Origin: Acidobacteriota bacterium
Lineage (GTDB): Bacteria > Acidobacteriota > Terriglobia > 2-12-FULL-54-10
Assembly (NCBI GenBank): GCA_009691245.1
Contig: SHUM01000033.1
Span: forward strand, 1-38,547
Direction of reading: 5' to 3'
Length of the DNA stretch: 38,547 nt
In this document: positions 19,261-27,959 of the stretch, one piece after another
How positions within the stretch are numbered: the first letter of the stretch is position 1
Layout: each line of letters begins with the position of its first letter
The notes under the pieces: generated by a model
Told to the model about the DNA's origin: nothing
Seen by the model: only the letters and a program-made list of their open reading frames with translations
Databases searched by the model: none
Position numbers and translations under genes: made by a program

Positions 19261-19286
19261 GGGTAGGATCGAAGGGTAGGATCGAA
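19261..19286. repeat. Tandem 13-bp duplication at the atpC ribosome site
   Basis: GGGTAGGATCGAA occurs twice back to back, ending 6 bases before the atpC ATG. Each copy carries an AGGA that could serve as a ribosome site, so translation of epsilon might vary with copy number. Confidence 0.75.
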
Positions 19287-19292
19287 GTCATT

Positions 19293-19739
19293 ATGGCCCA
19301 CGCTGCTCCACAATCCGCTCCCGCTCCCGCCACTGGCGGCGCCAGTATGCTGCTGCGTGTCGTTACGCCCAGCCGCCAACTGCTGAGTGAGCCTGTCGAG
19401 GAATTGCAAGTTCCCGGCAAGGCAGGATATCTGGGCATCCTGCCGGGCCACGCTCCCATGCTCTCTGAGTTGCGCGTGGGCGAGTTGACCTATCGCCAGG
19501 GCCGCAACCTGCATCGCCTGTTGATCACGGGTGGTTTTCTGGAAGTGCTGCCCGAGCAGGTAACGATTTTGGCGGAAGCGGCGGAGCGCCCGGAAGAGAT
19601 TGATCTGGCCCGCGCCCAGTCCGCTCACGACCGCGCCGAAAAGCGCTTGCGTTCGGCCGACCCCGAAGTTGACCTGAATCGTGCCACCATTGCGCTGGAG
19701 CGCGCGCTCATCCGCATTCAACTCGCCGGCAAATCCTAA
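19293..19739 (+). CDS. atpC: F1F0 ATP synthase epsilon subunit
   Basis: A 148-residue epsilon subunit of the F1 stalk, which couples and regulates the rotor. The conserved beta-sandwich start is LLRVVTPSRQLLSEPVEELQ, then VPGKAGYLGILPGHAPMLSEL. Residues about 100-148 form the helical C-terminal domain. The first 18 residues (Ala/Pro-rich) are an extension beyond the usual start. It is co-directional with atpD after a 146-bp gap that holds a repeat arm and the duplicated ribosome-site segment. Confidence 0.93.
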   Translation: MAHAAPQSAPAPATGGASMLLRVVTPSRQLLSEPVEELQVPGKAGYLGILPGHAPMLSELRVGELTYRQGRNLHRLLITGGFLEVLPEQVTILAEAAERPEEIDLARAQSAHDRAEKRLRSADPEVDLNRATIALERALIRIQLAGKS

Positions 19740-19770
19740 TCCAATTTCAATATCACATTAACAGAGCTGC

Positions 19771-19839
19771 GACCGTGAGGGAGCGGTCACGTTTAAAGGG
19801 TTGTTGCTGTCCATCCGACGTGACCGCTCTCTTACGGCC
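19771..19839. repeat. 22-bp inverted repeat downstream of atpC
   Basis: GACCGTGAGGGAGCGGTCAC (then GT) at 19771-19792 pairs with 19818-19839 at 20 of 22 positions across a 25-base loop. It follows the atpC stop by about 30 bp. It could end the atp transcript, although no T-run follows, or be a mobile palindrome. Confidence 0.7.
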
Positions 19840-19875
19840 CACGGCACGCCGGGATGTTCCATCGCGGCTCTGTGC

Positions 19876-19909
19876 AAAAAAAACAGCCCTGCATGAAGCC
19901 AGGCTGTTT
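19876..19909 (-). terminator. Rho-independent terminator of the Skp/OmpH gene
   Basis: On the minus strand AAACAGCC-loop-GGCTGTTT is followed by eight T. It lies 24 bases after the stop at 19934 and would end the TPR-Skp transcript. Confidence 0.9.
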
Positions 19910-19933
19910 GAAAATGGTGTCGTTTGATAGTGC

Positions 19934-20533
19934 TTACGGCTTTGGCGCAGCCGGGGCGGCTGCTGGTTTCGGTGCGGCTGCGGGAGCGGCTGCGGCCGGT
20001 GCCGCGGCGGCATGGATTTTGTTATACTGCTCGACCACGGCCGGAGTGATGTTGGAAGGCTGGTCCGCGTAGAGCACCGGAGTCTGGGGCGACGAGACAT
20101 CCAGCACGACGGAAAGCCCGTTCTTCTCGGCATAGTCGGTGATGATGGCCATCATCTTCTGACCGATCTCGTTGATGGCATCCTGCTCGGCGGTCTGGAA
20201 CTCGGCGGTGGCGTCTTCGTTGGTACGATTCAGCGCGCGCGTCTTGTCATCAATGGAGCGCATCAGTTTATTGCGAGCATCGTCGCTGAGGGTCTTCTCC
20301 TGATTGCGGAGCTGATCCTGTAGAGCGGTAAGCTCGCTCTGCATCTTCTCCAACTCGCCGCGCTTGGGGGCGAAGCGGGCTTGTAAAGCTTGGGCGGCTT
20401 TTTGCCCATCGGTACTTTGGGCGATGGCCATCTGAATATTTATGATGCCCATTTTCTGCGCCGTTTGCGCTTTTGCCGTGCTCATACCCACCGTGAGGGC
20501 GGCAATCATAATCATCGGAATCAATCGTTTCAT
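19934..20533 (-). CDS. Skp/OmpH-family periplasmic chaperone
   Basis: A 199-residue secreted protein of the OmpH/Skp family, which in Gram-negative bacteria holds unfolded outer-membrane proteins. The signal peptide is MKRLIPMIMIAALTVGMSTA with cleavage near KAQ. The family start KMGIINIQMAIAQSTDGQKA follows, then a long coiled coil (about 50-120) and the usual DYAEKNGLSVVLDVS segment. The C-terminal 30 residues are Ala/Pro-rich (AAPAAAPKPAA), unlike classic Skp. The ATG at 20533 has AAGGAG 9 bases upstream; a longer frame from 20584 is unlikely. It is 61 bp after the TPR gene and probably in the same operon. Confidence 0.9.
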   Translation of the reverse strand: MKRLIPMIMIAALTVGMSTAKAQTAQKMGIINIQMAIAQSTDGQKAAQALQARFAPKRGELEKMQSELTALQDQLRNQEKTLSDDARNKLMRSIDDKTRALNRTNEDATAEFQTAEQDAINEIGQKMMAIITDYAEKNGLSVVLDVSSPQTPVLYADQPSNITPAVVEQYNKIHAAAAPAAAAPAAAPKPAAAPAAPKP

Positions 20534-20594
20534 TCCGTTACTCTCCTTGACTGACTTGAATTTGACCATAATACGTTCTTTCATTATCTATTAC

Positions 20595-21446
20595 TTACTT
20601 GCCTATCTTCAACTCTTGGTTGAGCTGTTTATCCAGCATCCCCTCGATCTGCTTCTTGCGCGCCGTAAACTCTTCGTCGTCCGGTTTCAGCAGGATGGCT
20701 TTGTCGAGCGCGACCAGCGCCTCATTCAGGTCGTTCTTATGACCGTAGGCGAGCGAGAGATTGTAGTAGGTGGTGGCTTCGTTCGGTTTCAGTTTGGCGA
20801 TCTCCTGGTACTTGGCGATGGCGCCGTCAAAATCCTTCTTCGCCAGGGAAGCGCTGGCCTGCGAACTGAGTGCCTGCATGCGCACGAGCTGTATCTTCGG
20901 CTCATGCTGCTTGTCGATGGCGGCAGCGGCTTCGATATTTTTCATCGCCTCTTCGAGCAAGCCCTTGTTTGCCTGAGACACGGCTTTGATTACCAGCGGA
21001 TTTGGCAAATCGGGCGCGATCAATAGAATCTCGTCTGACTTGGCGATGGCTTCATCATTTTTGCCAGAGATCATCAGAACGTTGGCCGCCTGCAGCATCG
21101 TGTTCAGCTTGCCCACGGATACGAAAACAGGGGCGCAGGTGTTGACCTTATTGCCCGCGATAGCCAACCCCTTGGCTTTGGTCAGCATGTAGTTGTCCAT
21201 GCTGCCGTCCAAGTCGTACTTGCCGTCCTTGAGTCCCTTGAACTCCACTTCACCCTCGTCGTTCGTCTTCTTCTTCCACTCTTTGGCCTGCTCGGTGTTC
21301 CTGAGAATGAATTCGAGCTTGATGGCAGGCTCTCCTGAATCGGTTTTAATCGTGCATTGCAGACTATTGTCTGCGTGCAATGCGGGCGTCATCACTGCGG
21401 CCAGGGTAGCGGCCATGATGGTGGCGGAAATTTTACGAAGTTTCAT
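20595..21446 (-). CDS. Secreted TPR-repeat protein
   Basis: A 283-residue protein with a signal peptide (MKLRKISATIMAATLAAVMT, then PALHA). A short beta domain (about 28-95) has the look of a carboxypeptidase-regulatory-like fold (EGEVEFKGLKDGKYDLDGSM). Tetratricopeptide repeats run from about 115 to 270, the clearest being DFDGAIAKYQEIAKLKPNEA and NDLNEALVALDKAILLKPDD. TPR repeats bind partner proteins. The ATG at 21446 has GGGAGG 8 bases upstream; a longer frame to 21485 is less likely. It precedes the Skp-like chaperone gene, which suggests a shared envelope-assembly role, though this is inference. Confidence 0.85.
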   Translation of the reverse strand: MKLRKISATIMAATLAAVMTPALHADNSLQCTIKTDSGEPAIKLEFILRNTEQAKEWKKKTNDEGEVEFKGLKDGKYDLDGSMDNYMLTKAKGLAIAGNKVNTCAPVFVSVGKLNTMLQAANVLMISGKNDEAIAKSDEILLIAPDLPNPLVIKAVSQANKGLLEEAMKNIEAAAAIDKQHEPKIQLVRMQALSSQASASLAKKDFDGAIAKYQEIAKLKPNEATTYYNLSLAYGHKNDLNEALVALDKAILLKPDDEEFTARKKQIEGMLDKQLNQELKIGK

Positions 21447-21536
21447 ATTTCTATCCTCCCTCTCGAAGCCGGGCTGAATACCCAAGCCGGAGTAGTGCCA
21501 TGAATTTTGATCCCAAAACTTTTATTGCTTGCAAAG

Positions 21537-23309
21537 CTATTTCCCGTTTTGCTGGGCCGTTACCAACTGCCGGGCCTGATTCATTGCCGCCACCGCCGCC
21601 TGCACCTGCGGATCGTTCCCAGCTTCCACTTGCTCACCGGCCTCGATTCCGTACACCAAGGTCAGCACCTCGGACTGAATGCGCCATCGAATCCAAGGAC
21701 GAACTTTTTCCCACTCATCCGCTGGGGCGCGAAACCCCGCCTCGCGCAGGAACATCTCAAACTGGCCGACAACCTCATCGGTCGCCTTGAATTCACGGCC
21801 TACCTTGCCACGCCGCTGTAGCAGCCCTTGGGCAAAATTAATGAAGGCCGTGCTTTCTTCAAGCACTTCCATCAATGGCCGCAGGCGCAACGGTGGCACA
21901 ACTTCATCCGGCTCAAGACCTCCGCCCTGTCGCAGCGGACGTCCGTTATCTGTGGTAATCTCTTCGGGTAACTCTTAGCTTAACCATAGGCCTAACCCAT
22001 CGCGGCCTCCGCTAAGGATACCAGCCAGGGCCGTTGCTGGCAATTCTTTTTGCACCGACCGGCCACGCGGGGTGAAATAGCGGGCGGTGGTCAGGACGAG
22101 GGCCGCGCCCTGGCTCAGCGGCATGATCGCTTCGGCCACCCCCTTGCCGAAAGTAGTTTCGCCCACCAACCAGGCGCGGTCGTGTTCTTGCAACGCGGCG
22201 GCGATGATCTCCGATGCGCTGGCGGAGTTTTCATTTATTAAGACCACCAGCGGAAGCCTGGCGAAGGCTGCCGGAGATGGGCCCCCAGATGATCCTGAAG
22301 TTGGAGTCGCGTAGCGCGTCTCGGGGACATTCCGTCCGCGCAGGCTGACTACGAGATTGCGATCCGGCTTGTTGCTATCGCCCTCGGGCAGGAACAAGCC
22401 CACGGTTTCCGCTGCCGCATCCACCGAGCCGCCGGGGTTGCCGCGCAGATCGAGCAGCAGTCCGTTCAGGGGCTCGTCGGCCATCCGGTCAATTGCTTCC
22501 TTAATCTCCGATGGCGTTGATCTTTCGATGTGAGCCACATGAACATAGCCGATACCCGGCGCGATCAGGAAGTTCTTGTCCACCGTTGGACTGGCCACCT
22601 CGGACGGGTCCAGCTCGAAATCGCGCGGGACCACTGAGCCACTTTGCAACACGGCCAGACGGACCTTCCCGTTGCGCGCGCTCTGCAGCAGCTCCACCAT
22701 CTCTTCGAGACCCATCTGCGCGATGCGCTGTCCATTGAGCGCCACCACGCGGTCGCCCGGCCCCAGTCCGGCGCGCGCAAAGGGCGAGTCCGGGACCGAC
22801 TGCAGCACGGTGATCTTCCCGGCCTGCACGTTCAACACCGCGCCGAATCCCTGACGCACGCCGCGCTGCTGCTGTCGCAACGCCAGAAACTGCTGCTCGT
22901 CCAGAAATACCGAAAAGGGATCAAGGCGCGAGAGCGCTCCGGCTATGGCTCCGTCGTAGATCAGCCGTCGTATCTCCACCGGCTCGGCGGCATGGGTGGA
23001 GATGGCATCAATCGTCGAGGCAACCTGCTGAAGGCTGGCGCGAATCTCTTCGTCCCGCGCGGGCTTCGCCGTTTGCGCGACGACTGGGGGGACCATGAGC
23101 AAAGGTATTGCTGTCAGAAGGAGCAGCCGCGATAATATCACCCGGTTGAATGAGGAAAGCCCCGGGCCAGGAAGGGCGCCGAGAAGGGCGCCGAGAAGGG
23201 CGAATGCTGCGGCTACTAAATCCCAAGCACCCCATGCATGGGATGTCTCGCCGTCCCGGTTTCCGGGATGGCGCGGGGTTTTCACCGGCTTGAGGGCCGC
23301 GACTAGCAA
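21537..23309 (-). pseudogene. S41 C-terminal processing protease gene interrupted by an in-frame TAA
   Basis: The first part (23309 to a TAA at 21975-21977, 444 codons) encodes a CtpA-type protease. A membrane or signal segment (SRLLLLTAIPLLMVPPVVAQ) is followed by a PDZ domain (about 150-225) and the S41 core with the nucleophile Ser in INENSASASEI and the catalytic Lys in ETTFGKGVAEA. After the TAA the same frame continues for 145 codons, giving TTDNGRPLRQGGGLEPDEVV and a helical C-terminal domain that ends EAGNDPQV...QNGK. Such tails are typical of this subfamily, so the two pieces belong together. One base change would restore a 590-codon gene. The stop falls in the linker after the catalytic residues, so the shortened protease could still be active. 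The start is unclear (TTG at 23309; a GTG near 23142 is possible). Confidence 0.8.
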
Positions 23310-23445
23310 AAGGACCGCCTACCATAAATATGCATATCTAATTGGAAGTGTAACCGAGGTTTTGAGTTGCCAGCCAGCGATGCCGGCGATGAACCTTTTG
23401 CAAAATACACAAATTTCGCTCGCCGGTGTAACTGCCCAGTCAATC

Positions 23446-23451
23446 TATAAT
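23446..23451 (+). promoter_or_regulatory. Consensus -10 box giving a probable leaderless transcript
   Basis: A perfect TATAAT ends 8 bases before the ATG at 23460. Transcription would start at or next to the ATG, and no ribosome site is present. No clear -35 box. Confidence 0.5.
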
Positions 23452-23459
23452 AGCCTGCC

Positions 23460-25106
23460 ATGCACTCTCCAAAGGACACCGCCAAATCCAAAGCGAAAGC
23501 ACTCCTCTTACCACCAAACTCGCCTGAGCAGCTCGACTTGTTGCGCGATCACATTGAACTTTTTCTCACTGAGCATCCCCGCCTGTTGCTCTCCGAGCCG
23601 GGGCGCGAGGTGATGGACCTATCCGAAACCAGTTACTCACTCTCCACCGAATTCGGCAAATTGACCTGGCACCTATGGAACGAGCGCAGCAATCTGGTGC
23701 GACAGATTACTTCGATTGCGCGTGAGCGGCCCGGACGCCTGGAGCTGAAATGCCAGCGCTTCGGCAAAGGTCCCGCCGGCACGCTGATCCTGGCCGACAC
23801 GCGAGCGGACGCCGAAAGCCTGGAGCGCCGCGGACGCCGCGTGGAATTTGCGCGCCACCTCAAACGTTGGCTGGCTCAATTGTTTCCGGATGCCCGCATC
23901 GACGAACTCACCACCGAGACCAGCATGAAGGACTCGCTCTCCGGCTGCTACGCGCGCGGCGTGTTGAACGATGGGGGCCGCCTGTGGGCCGTGATGGGAG
24001 TGGGCGAGGAGGAATCCCCCGCCGTCGTGGACGGCATTCTCACTTACGGATTACTCTGGCTCGATCATCTGCGCCGCCAGCAAACATCGCGTGTTGTGGC
24101 CGGGCTGAAGCTGTTCCTCCCGCGCGGACAGAGCGAGTTCAAAAATGAAGGCAGGAGTGAAACCACGCGTCAGCGCATGCCCTGGCTGAATAGCGCCGCC
24201 GCCCTGTGGGAGCTCTACGAAACGGGGCCGGAGGTAATTAGGCTGGATATCTCCGACGCGGGGAATTTCCGGACTTCGCTGCACCGCCCTCAGCAGAGCG
24301 GAGAACTGCGTGCCGGAAAACTACTCTCGGAAGATGTGCCTCTCGCACGCCGCATGGAACAACTCAGCGACCGTATTGTCTGTCGCATGGGAAGTGATGG
24401 CTCGCGCCGCTGGTCGATCCACGGACTGGTAATTGCGCGCGAAAGAGCGAACGATTCAGGCTCGCGAATTTTTTTTGGGCTGGGTCGCGCAGAGACCGGG
24501 CTAACTGAACAATCCTTCGAGAGGCTGCGGCGGCTCGCGCAGCAGGTGCTCGATCATCGCATGGCGCCCGTTTCAAAGGAGCCAGACTCTGTGGCAGAGC
24601 CGCTCGATCGGCAGCATCCACTTTTTCGCCTTTGCCCCGAGCTTTGGATGGAAGACGTACTCGTGAATCATGCCGAGTCCATTGTTCCCGACCTGCTTGG
24701 CAATCAGCTTGCCCGGCAAGTGTTTAGCGTGTCGGGATACGAAACTGGATTTGCCGACCTGCTGGGCGTCGCACGTGGCGGGCGACTGGCGATAATCGAG
24801 TTGAAGGCTTCGGAGGACATCCATCTGCCGCTGCAAGGGTTGGACTATTGGATGCGCGTTCACTGGCACATGCAGCGCGGCGACTTCGCGCGCCACGGCT
24901 TTTTTCCCGGCGGCGAGCTAAGCGCCGAGCCGCCGCGCCTGCTGCTGGTCAGCCCCGGCCTGCAGTTCCACCCAACGTGCCAGACCGTGCTCCACTATTT
25001 TTCACAAAAAATCGATGTGGAAATGATCGGCGTTAATGAGGCGTGGCGCGTCCGCCCGCAAGTAGTCTTCCGCAAGCATCGCGATGACTTCCGCCGGAGT
25101 GAATAG
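23460..25106 (+). CDS. Uncharacterised 548-residue protein with a PD-(D/E)XK nuclease-like C-terminus
   Basis: I do not recognise the family of the whole protein. Residues 1-60 are helical. A middle region (about 90-350) has mixed structure, including ADTRADAESLERRGRRVEFA and a WAVMGVGEEESPAVVDGIL stretch. The C-terminal segment GYETGFADLLGVARGGRLAI then IELKAS gives Asp433, Glu447 and Lys449, the D...ExK pattern of PD-(D/E)XK nucleases, followed by a helix (LQGLDYWMRVHWHM) like the one after that motif in many such enzymes. No helicase, methylase or other partner is next to it. The next gene is the broken MFS gene 7 bp on, with close spacing that suggests co-transcription. A nuclease role is an inference from the motif alone. 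Confidence 0.8.
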   Translation: MHSPKDTAKSKAKALLLPPNSPEQLDLLRDHIELFLTEHPRLLLSEPGREVMDLSETSYSLSTEFGKLTWHLWNERSNLVRQITSIARERPGRLELKCQRFGKGPAGTLILADTRADAESLERRGRRVEFARHLKRWLAQLFPDARIDELTTETSMKDSLSGCYARGVLNDGGRLWAVMGVGEEESPAVVDGILTYGLLWLDHLRRQQTSRVVAGLKLFLPRGQSEFKNEGRSETTRQRMPWLNSAAALWELYETGPEVIRLDISDAGNFRTSLHRPQQSGELRAGKLLSEDVPLARRMEQLSDRIVCRMGSDGSRRWSIHGLVIARERANDSGSRIFFGLGRAETGLTEQSFERLRRLAQQVLDHRMAPVSKEPDSVAEPLDRQHPLFRLCPELWMEDVLVNHAESIVPDLLGNQLARQVFSVSGYETGFADLLGVARGGRLAIIELKASEDIHLPLQGLDYWMRVHWHMQRGDFARHGFFPGGELSAEPPRLLLVSPGLQFHPTCQTVLHYFSQKIDVEMIGVNEAWRVRPQVVFRKHRDDFRRSE

Positions 25107-25113
25107 GAAATCC

Positions 25114-26376
25114 ATGGCGGAACTCGCCCCAGAAACCGCGCCCGCCTCGCCCTCATTGTGGCGGCACCGCGATTACCGCAGGTTTTGGATTGCGGGCACC
25201 ATCTCCGGTGCGGGAGATCAGTTCACCAGCCTGGCCATCCCGCTGATTGCCGCTCTCACCTTGCACGCTACGCCTTCACAGATGGGCTACATGGTGGCAT
25301 TGCATGGCGCGCCCTTTCTGCTCTTCAGCTTGTTTGCCGGCGTGTGGGTGGACCGCATGCCGCGCCGCCCTATTCTGATCGCCTGCGACCTGGGCCGCGC
25401 CGCCGTGCTGCTGACCCTGCCGCTGGCCGCCGTCGCGGGAACGATGCGCATGGGGCACTTGTACGCGGTGGAACTGCTGGTTGGGATCATGAATGTGTTT
25501 TTCCAAGTGGCTCATCAGGCCTATCTGCCCTCGCTCATCGACCGGCGCCGCCTGATGGAGGGCAACAGCCGCATGGCCGCCTCCAATTCGGTGGCTAGAC
25601 TCGCCGGCCCCAGCGTGGCTGGATCGGTCATCTAATTTTTCTCCGCCCCCATCGCCATCATAGTGGATGCCATTTCGTTTATTCTTTCCAGCTCATTCAC
25701 CTTTGCCATCCGCCAGCGCGAGCTGCCGCCGCACGCCGCGCCGCGATTGCCGATACTGGCCGAGATTCGTGTGGGCTTTGCCACTGTGTTGGGGAACCCT
25801 GTGTTGCGCTCTCTGGCGGCCTGCATGGGTTCGATCAACTTCGTCGACGCGGGAATGATGGCGCTCTTCATTCTCTTTGCAACGCAGGAACTCGTCCTTG
25901 GGCCCGCGCAGATTGGGCTGATTTTGGGCTGCGGCAGCGCTTCCGGGCTGCTGGGCGCCATCGCCGCGGAGAGGATCGCCAGGCGGTTCGGCGTGGGGCG
26001 CGTAATTGTCTGGGGCGTGGTGATGTATGGCGTCGGAGCAATCCCGGTGGCCTTTGCTCAGCCGGAGACGGCGTTTCCGCTGCTGATCTGCGCCTTCCTG
26101 GTGTTCAGTCTCGCCGGTCCAGTGTTCAGCATCAACCAACTGAGCCTACGTCAGGCAATCACGCCGCATCGCCTCCAGGGCCGCATGAACGCCACCATGC
26201 GGTTTCTGAATACCGGCCCGATGGCCCTGGGGGGACTGGTGGGCGGCTGGCTCGGGGAAGCCATCGGACTTCGCCCCGCCATCATCCTGCTGATCACGGC
26301 GGGTCTGTCAAGTTTTCTCTGGGTGTACTTCTCGCCCGTGCGCAAACTGCAAGCATTCCCGGAACCGGTGGATTAG
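25114..26376 (+). pseudogene. MFS transporter gene (EntS-like) interrupted by an in-frame TAA
   Basis: The frame from ATG 25114 (AGGA 7 bases upstream) encodes the N-terminal half of a major-facilitator exporter: WRHRDYRRFWIAGTISGAGD, the loop motif AGVWVDRMPRRPILIACDLG between helices 2 and 3, and the ARLAGPSVAG segment. TAA at 25633-25635 stops it after 173 codons. The frame then stays open, starting FFSAPIAIIVDAISFILSSS, and runs to 26376 with the second six-helix half. EntS-like proteins often have Gln at the stop position (LIQ..APxAxxVDAxSF), so a CAA-to-TAA change is the simplest cause. As it stands the product would have about five helices and should not transport. The gene follows the 548-residue protein by 7 bp. 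Confidence 0.8.
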
Positions 26377-26394
26377 GAAACCCGCTTTTACGTT

Positions 26395-26486
26395 GTCATC
26401 CTGAGCGCAGCGAAGGACCTGCTTTTGCTTGTCGGTTGGCCTGTCGATGAGATGAAAAGCAGGTCCTTCGCTGCGCTCAGGATGAC
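26395..26486. repeat. Perfect 32-bp inverted repeat, repeat family A, intact copy
   Basis: The left arm at 26395-26426 begins GTCATCCTGAGCGCAGCGAA and ends in GCTTTT; the right arm at 26455-26486 is its exact reverse complement, with a 28-base loop between. It lies between the convergent MFS and UbiD-type genes and could stop transcripts from both sides. Solo or degenerate arms occur at 11092, 19200 and 37350. Chance translation gives the well-known artefact HPERSEGP. Confidence 0.9.
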
Positions 26487-26510
26487 AGTGAATAAGGAAT
26501 GCGCGTCGGC

Positions 26511-27959
26511 TTACAATCCCAGCTTGTCCCACTTGCCGTCCACGATGGCCTTGATGCGCGGGTCCATCTTCAGCTCGTCAGGCCAGGGGCGCGTGAAGCC
26601 CTCCTGCGGCCACTTGCGCGTGGCGTCGATGCCCATCTTCGAGCCGAGATTGGGCATCCGGCTTGAATGGTCGAGTGAATCAACCGGCCCCAGCGTGAAC
26701 TGTATGTCGCGTTCCGGGTCAATATTATTGAGCGCCTTCCACACCACTTCGGCGCGGTCGTGGACGTTCACGTCCTCATCCACCACCACGATGCACTTGG
26801 TGAACATAGCCTGGCCCGTTCCCCAGATCGCGCTCATCACCTTGCGCGCCTGGCCGGGATAGGACTTGCGAATGGAGATCAGCATCAGGTTGTGGAACAC
26901 GCCCTCGAAGGGCAGCGACATGTCCACCACCTCGGGCAGTTGCATTTTCAGCAGCGGCAGGAAGATGCGTTCGATGGCGTTGCCCATCCAGCAATCCTCC
27001 ATGGGCGGCTTGCCCACGATGGTGGTCGAGTAAATGGGATCGCGGCGGTGCGTCATGGTAGTGACATGGAAAACCGGATAATCATCGGCGAGCGAGTAGA
27101 AGCCAGTGTGATCCCCAAACGGCCCTTCGCGGCGCTGCTCGTTCAGATCAACGTACCCCTCCAGAACAATCTCCGCCGTGGCCGGAACTTCGAGAGCCAC
27201 CGTGCGGCAGGGCAGCATCTCGACCGGCTTGCCGCGCAAGAATCCGGCGAACATCATCTCATCCAGGTCCGGCGGCAGCGGCGCAATGGCGGAAAAAGTA
27301 ACCGTGGGATCAGTCCCAATCGCCACGGCCACCTCCATTCGTCCCGCGCCACGGGCCTTCGACGCGCGACGAAAATGGTCGGCGCCCTGCTTGTGCGTCT
27401 GCCAGTGCATCCCGGTGGTGCGCTCGTCATAGACCTGCAAGCGATACATGCCGCAGTTGCGCTTGCCCGAGTCCGGGTCGCGCGAAAATACCACCGGGAA
27501 AGTTATAAACTTGCCGGCATCATCGGGCCAGCATTGCAGCAACGGCAATTCCATCAGCGAGAAATCCTTTTCGCGGACCACCTCCTGCGCCGGGCCGCTC
27601 TTGACCTTCTTGGGCATGAACGCGCCTAGCTCGAAGAGTTTCGGCAGCATGCGGATCTTGTCCATCAGGCCGTCGGGCGTTTGCATGTGCAGCAGTTCGC
27701 TGATGCGCCCCGCCACCTGATCGGGCGTCTCGCCGCCCAGCACGATCTCCATGCGGCGCGCCGAGCCGAACGCGTTGATCAGCACCGGCAACTTGCTGCC
27801 CTTCACGTTTTCAAATAGCAGCGCTGGTCCGCCGCGCTTGACCATGCGGTCGGAGATCTCGGTGATCTCCAGCACGGGGTCCACTTCCACGCTGATGCGT
27901 TTCAGCTCTCCCGCTTTTTCCAGCGCCGCTATAAACTCCCGCAAGTCTTCGTAGGCCAC
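26511..27959 (-). CDS. UbiD-family decarboxylase (menaquinone/ubiquinone or aromatic acid type)
   Basis: A 482-residue UbiD-family protein. These use prenylated FMN, made by a UbiX partner, to decarboxylate aromatic or unsaturated acids; the best-known roles are in ubiquinone and (futalosine-route) menaquinone synthesis. The start MAYEDLREFIAALEKAGELK is typical. Cofactor and metal-site segments include RNCGMYRLQVYD (about 167-178), GMHWQTHKQGADHF (183-196) and EGPFGDHTGFYS (279-289). Length fits. No ubiX is in the window, so the exact substrate is open. The start ATG at 27959 lacks a strong ribosome site. Confidence 0.9.
   Translation of the reverse strand: MAYEDLREFIAALEKAGELKRISVEVDPVLEITEISDRMVKRGGPALLFENVKGSKLPVLINAFGSARRMEIVLGGETPDQVAGRISELLHMQTPDGLMDKIRMLPKLFELGAFMPKKVKSGPAQEVVREKDFSLMELPLLQCWPDDAGKFITFPVVFSRDPDSGKRNCGMYRLQVYDERTTGMHWQTHKQGADHFRRASKARGAGRMEVAVAIGTDPTVTFSAIAPLPPDLDEMMFAGFLRGKPVEMLPCRTVALEVPATAEIVLEGYVDLNEQRREGPFGDHTGFYSLADDYPVFHVTTMTHRRDPIYSTTIVGKPPMEDCWMGNAIERIFLPLLKMQLPEVVDMSLPFEGVFHNLMLISIRKSYPGQARKVMSAIWGTGQAMFTKCIVVVDEDVNVHDRAEVVWKALNNIDPERDIQFTLGPVDSLDHSSRMPNLGSKMGIDATRKWPQEGFTRPWPDELKMDPRIKAIVDGKWDKLGL

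Noticed and set aside
26308-26532. Small minus-strand protein with HPERSEGP and VLRCAQDDN segments
   Set aside because: It is a translation of the repeat A palindrome, a known annotation artefact.
26760-27629. 289-codon frame opposite the UbiD-type gene
   Set aside because: Antisense shadow of a gene with clear cofactor motifs.
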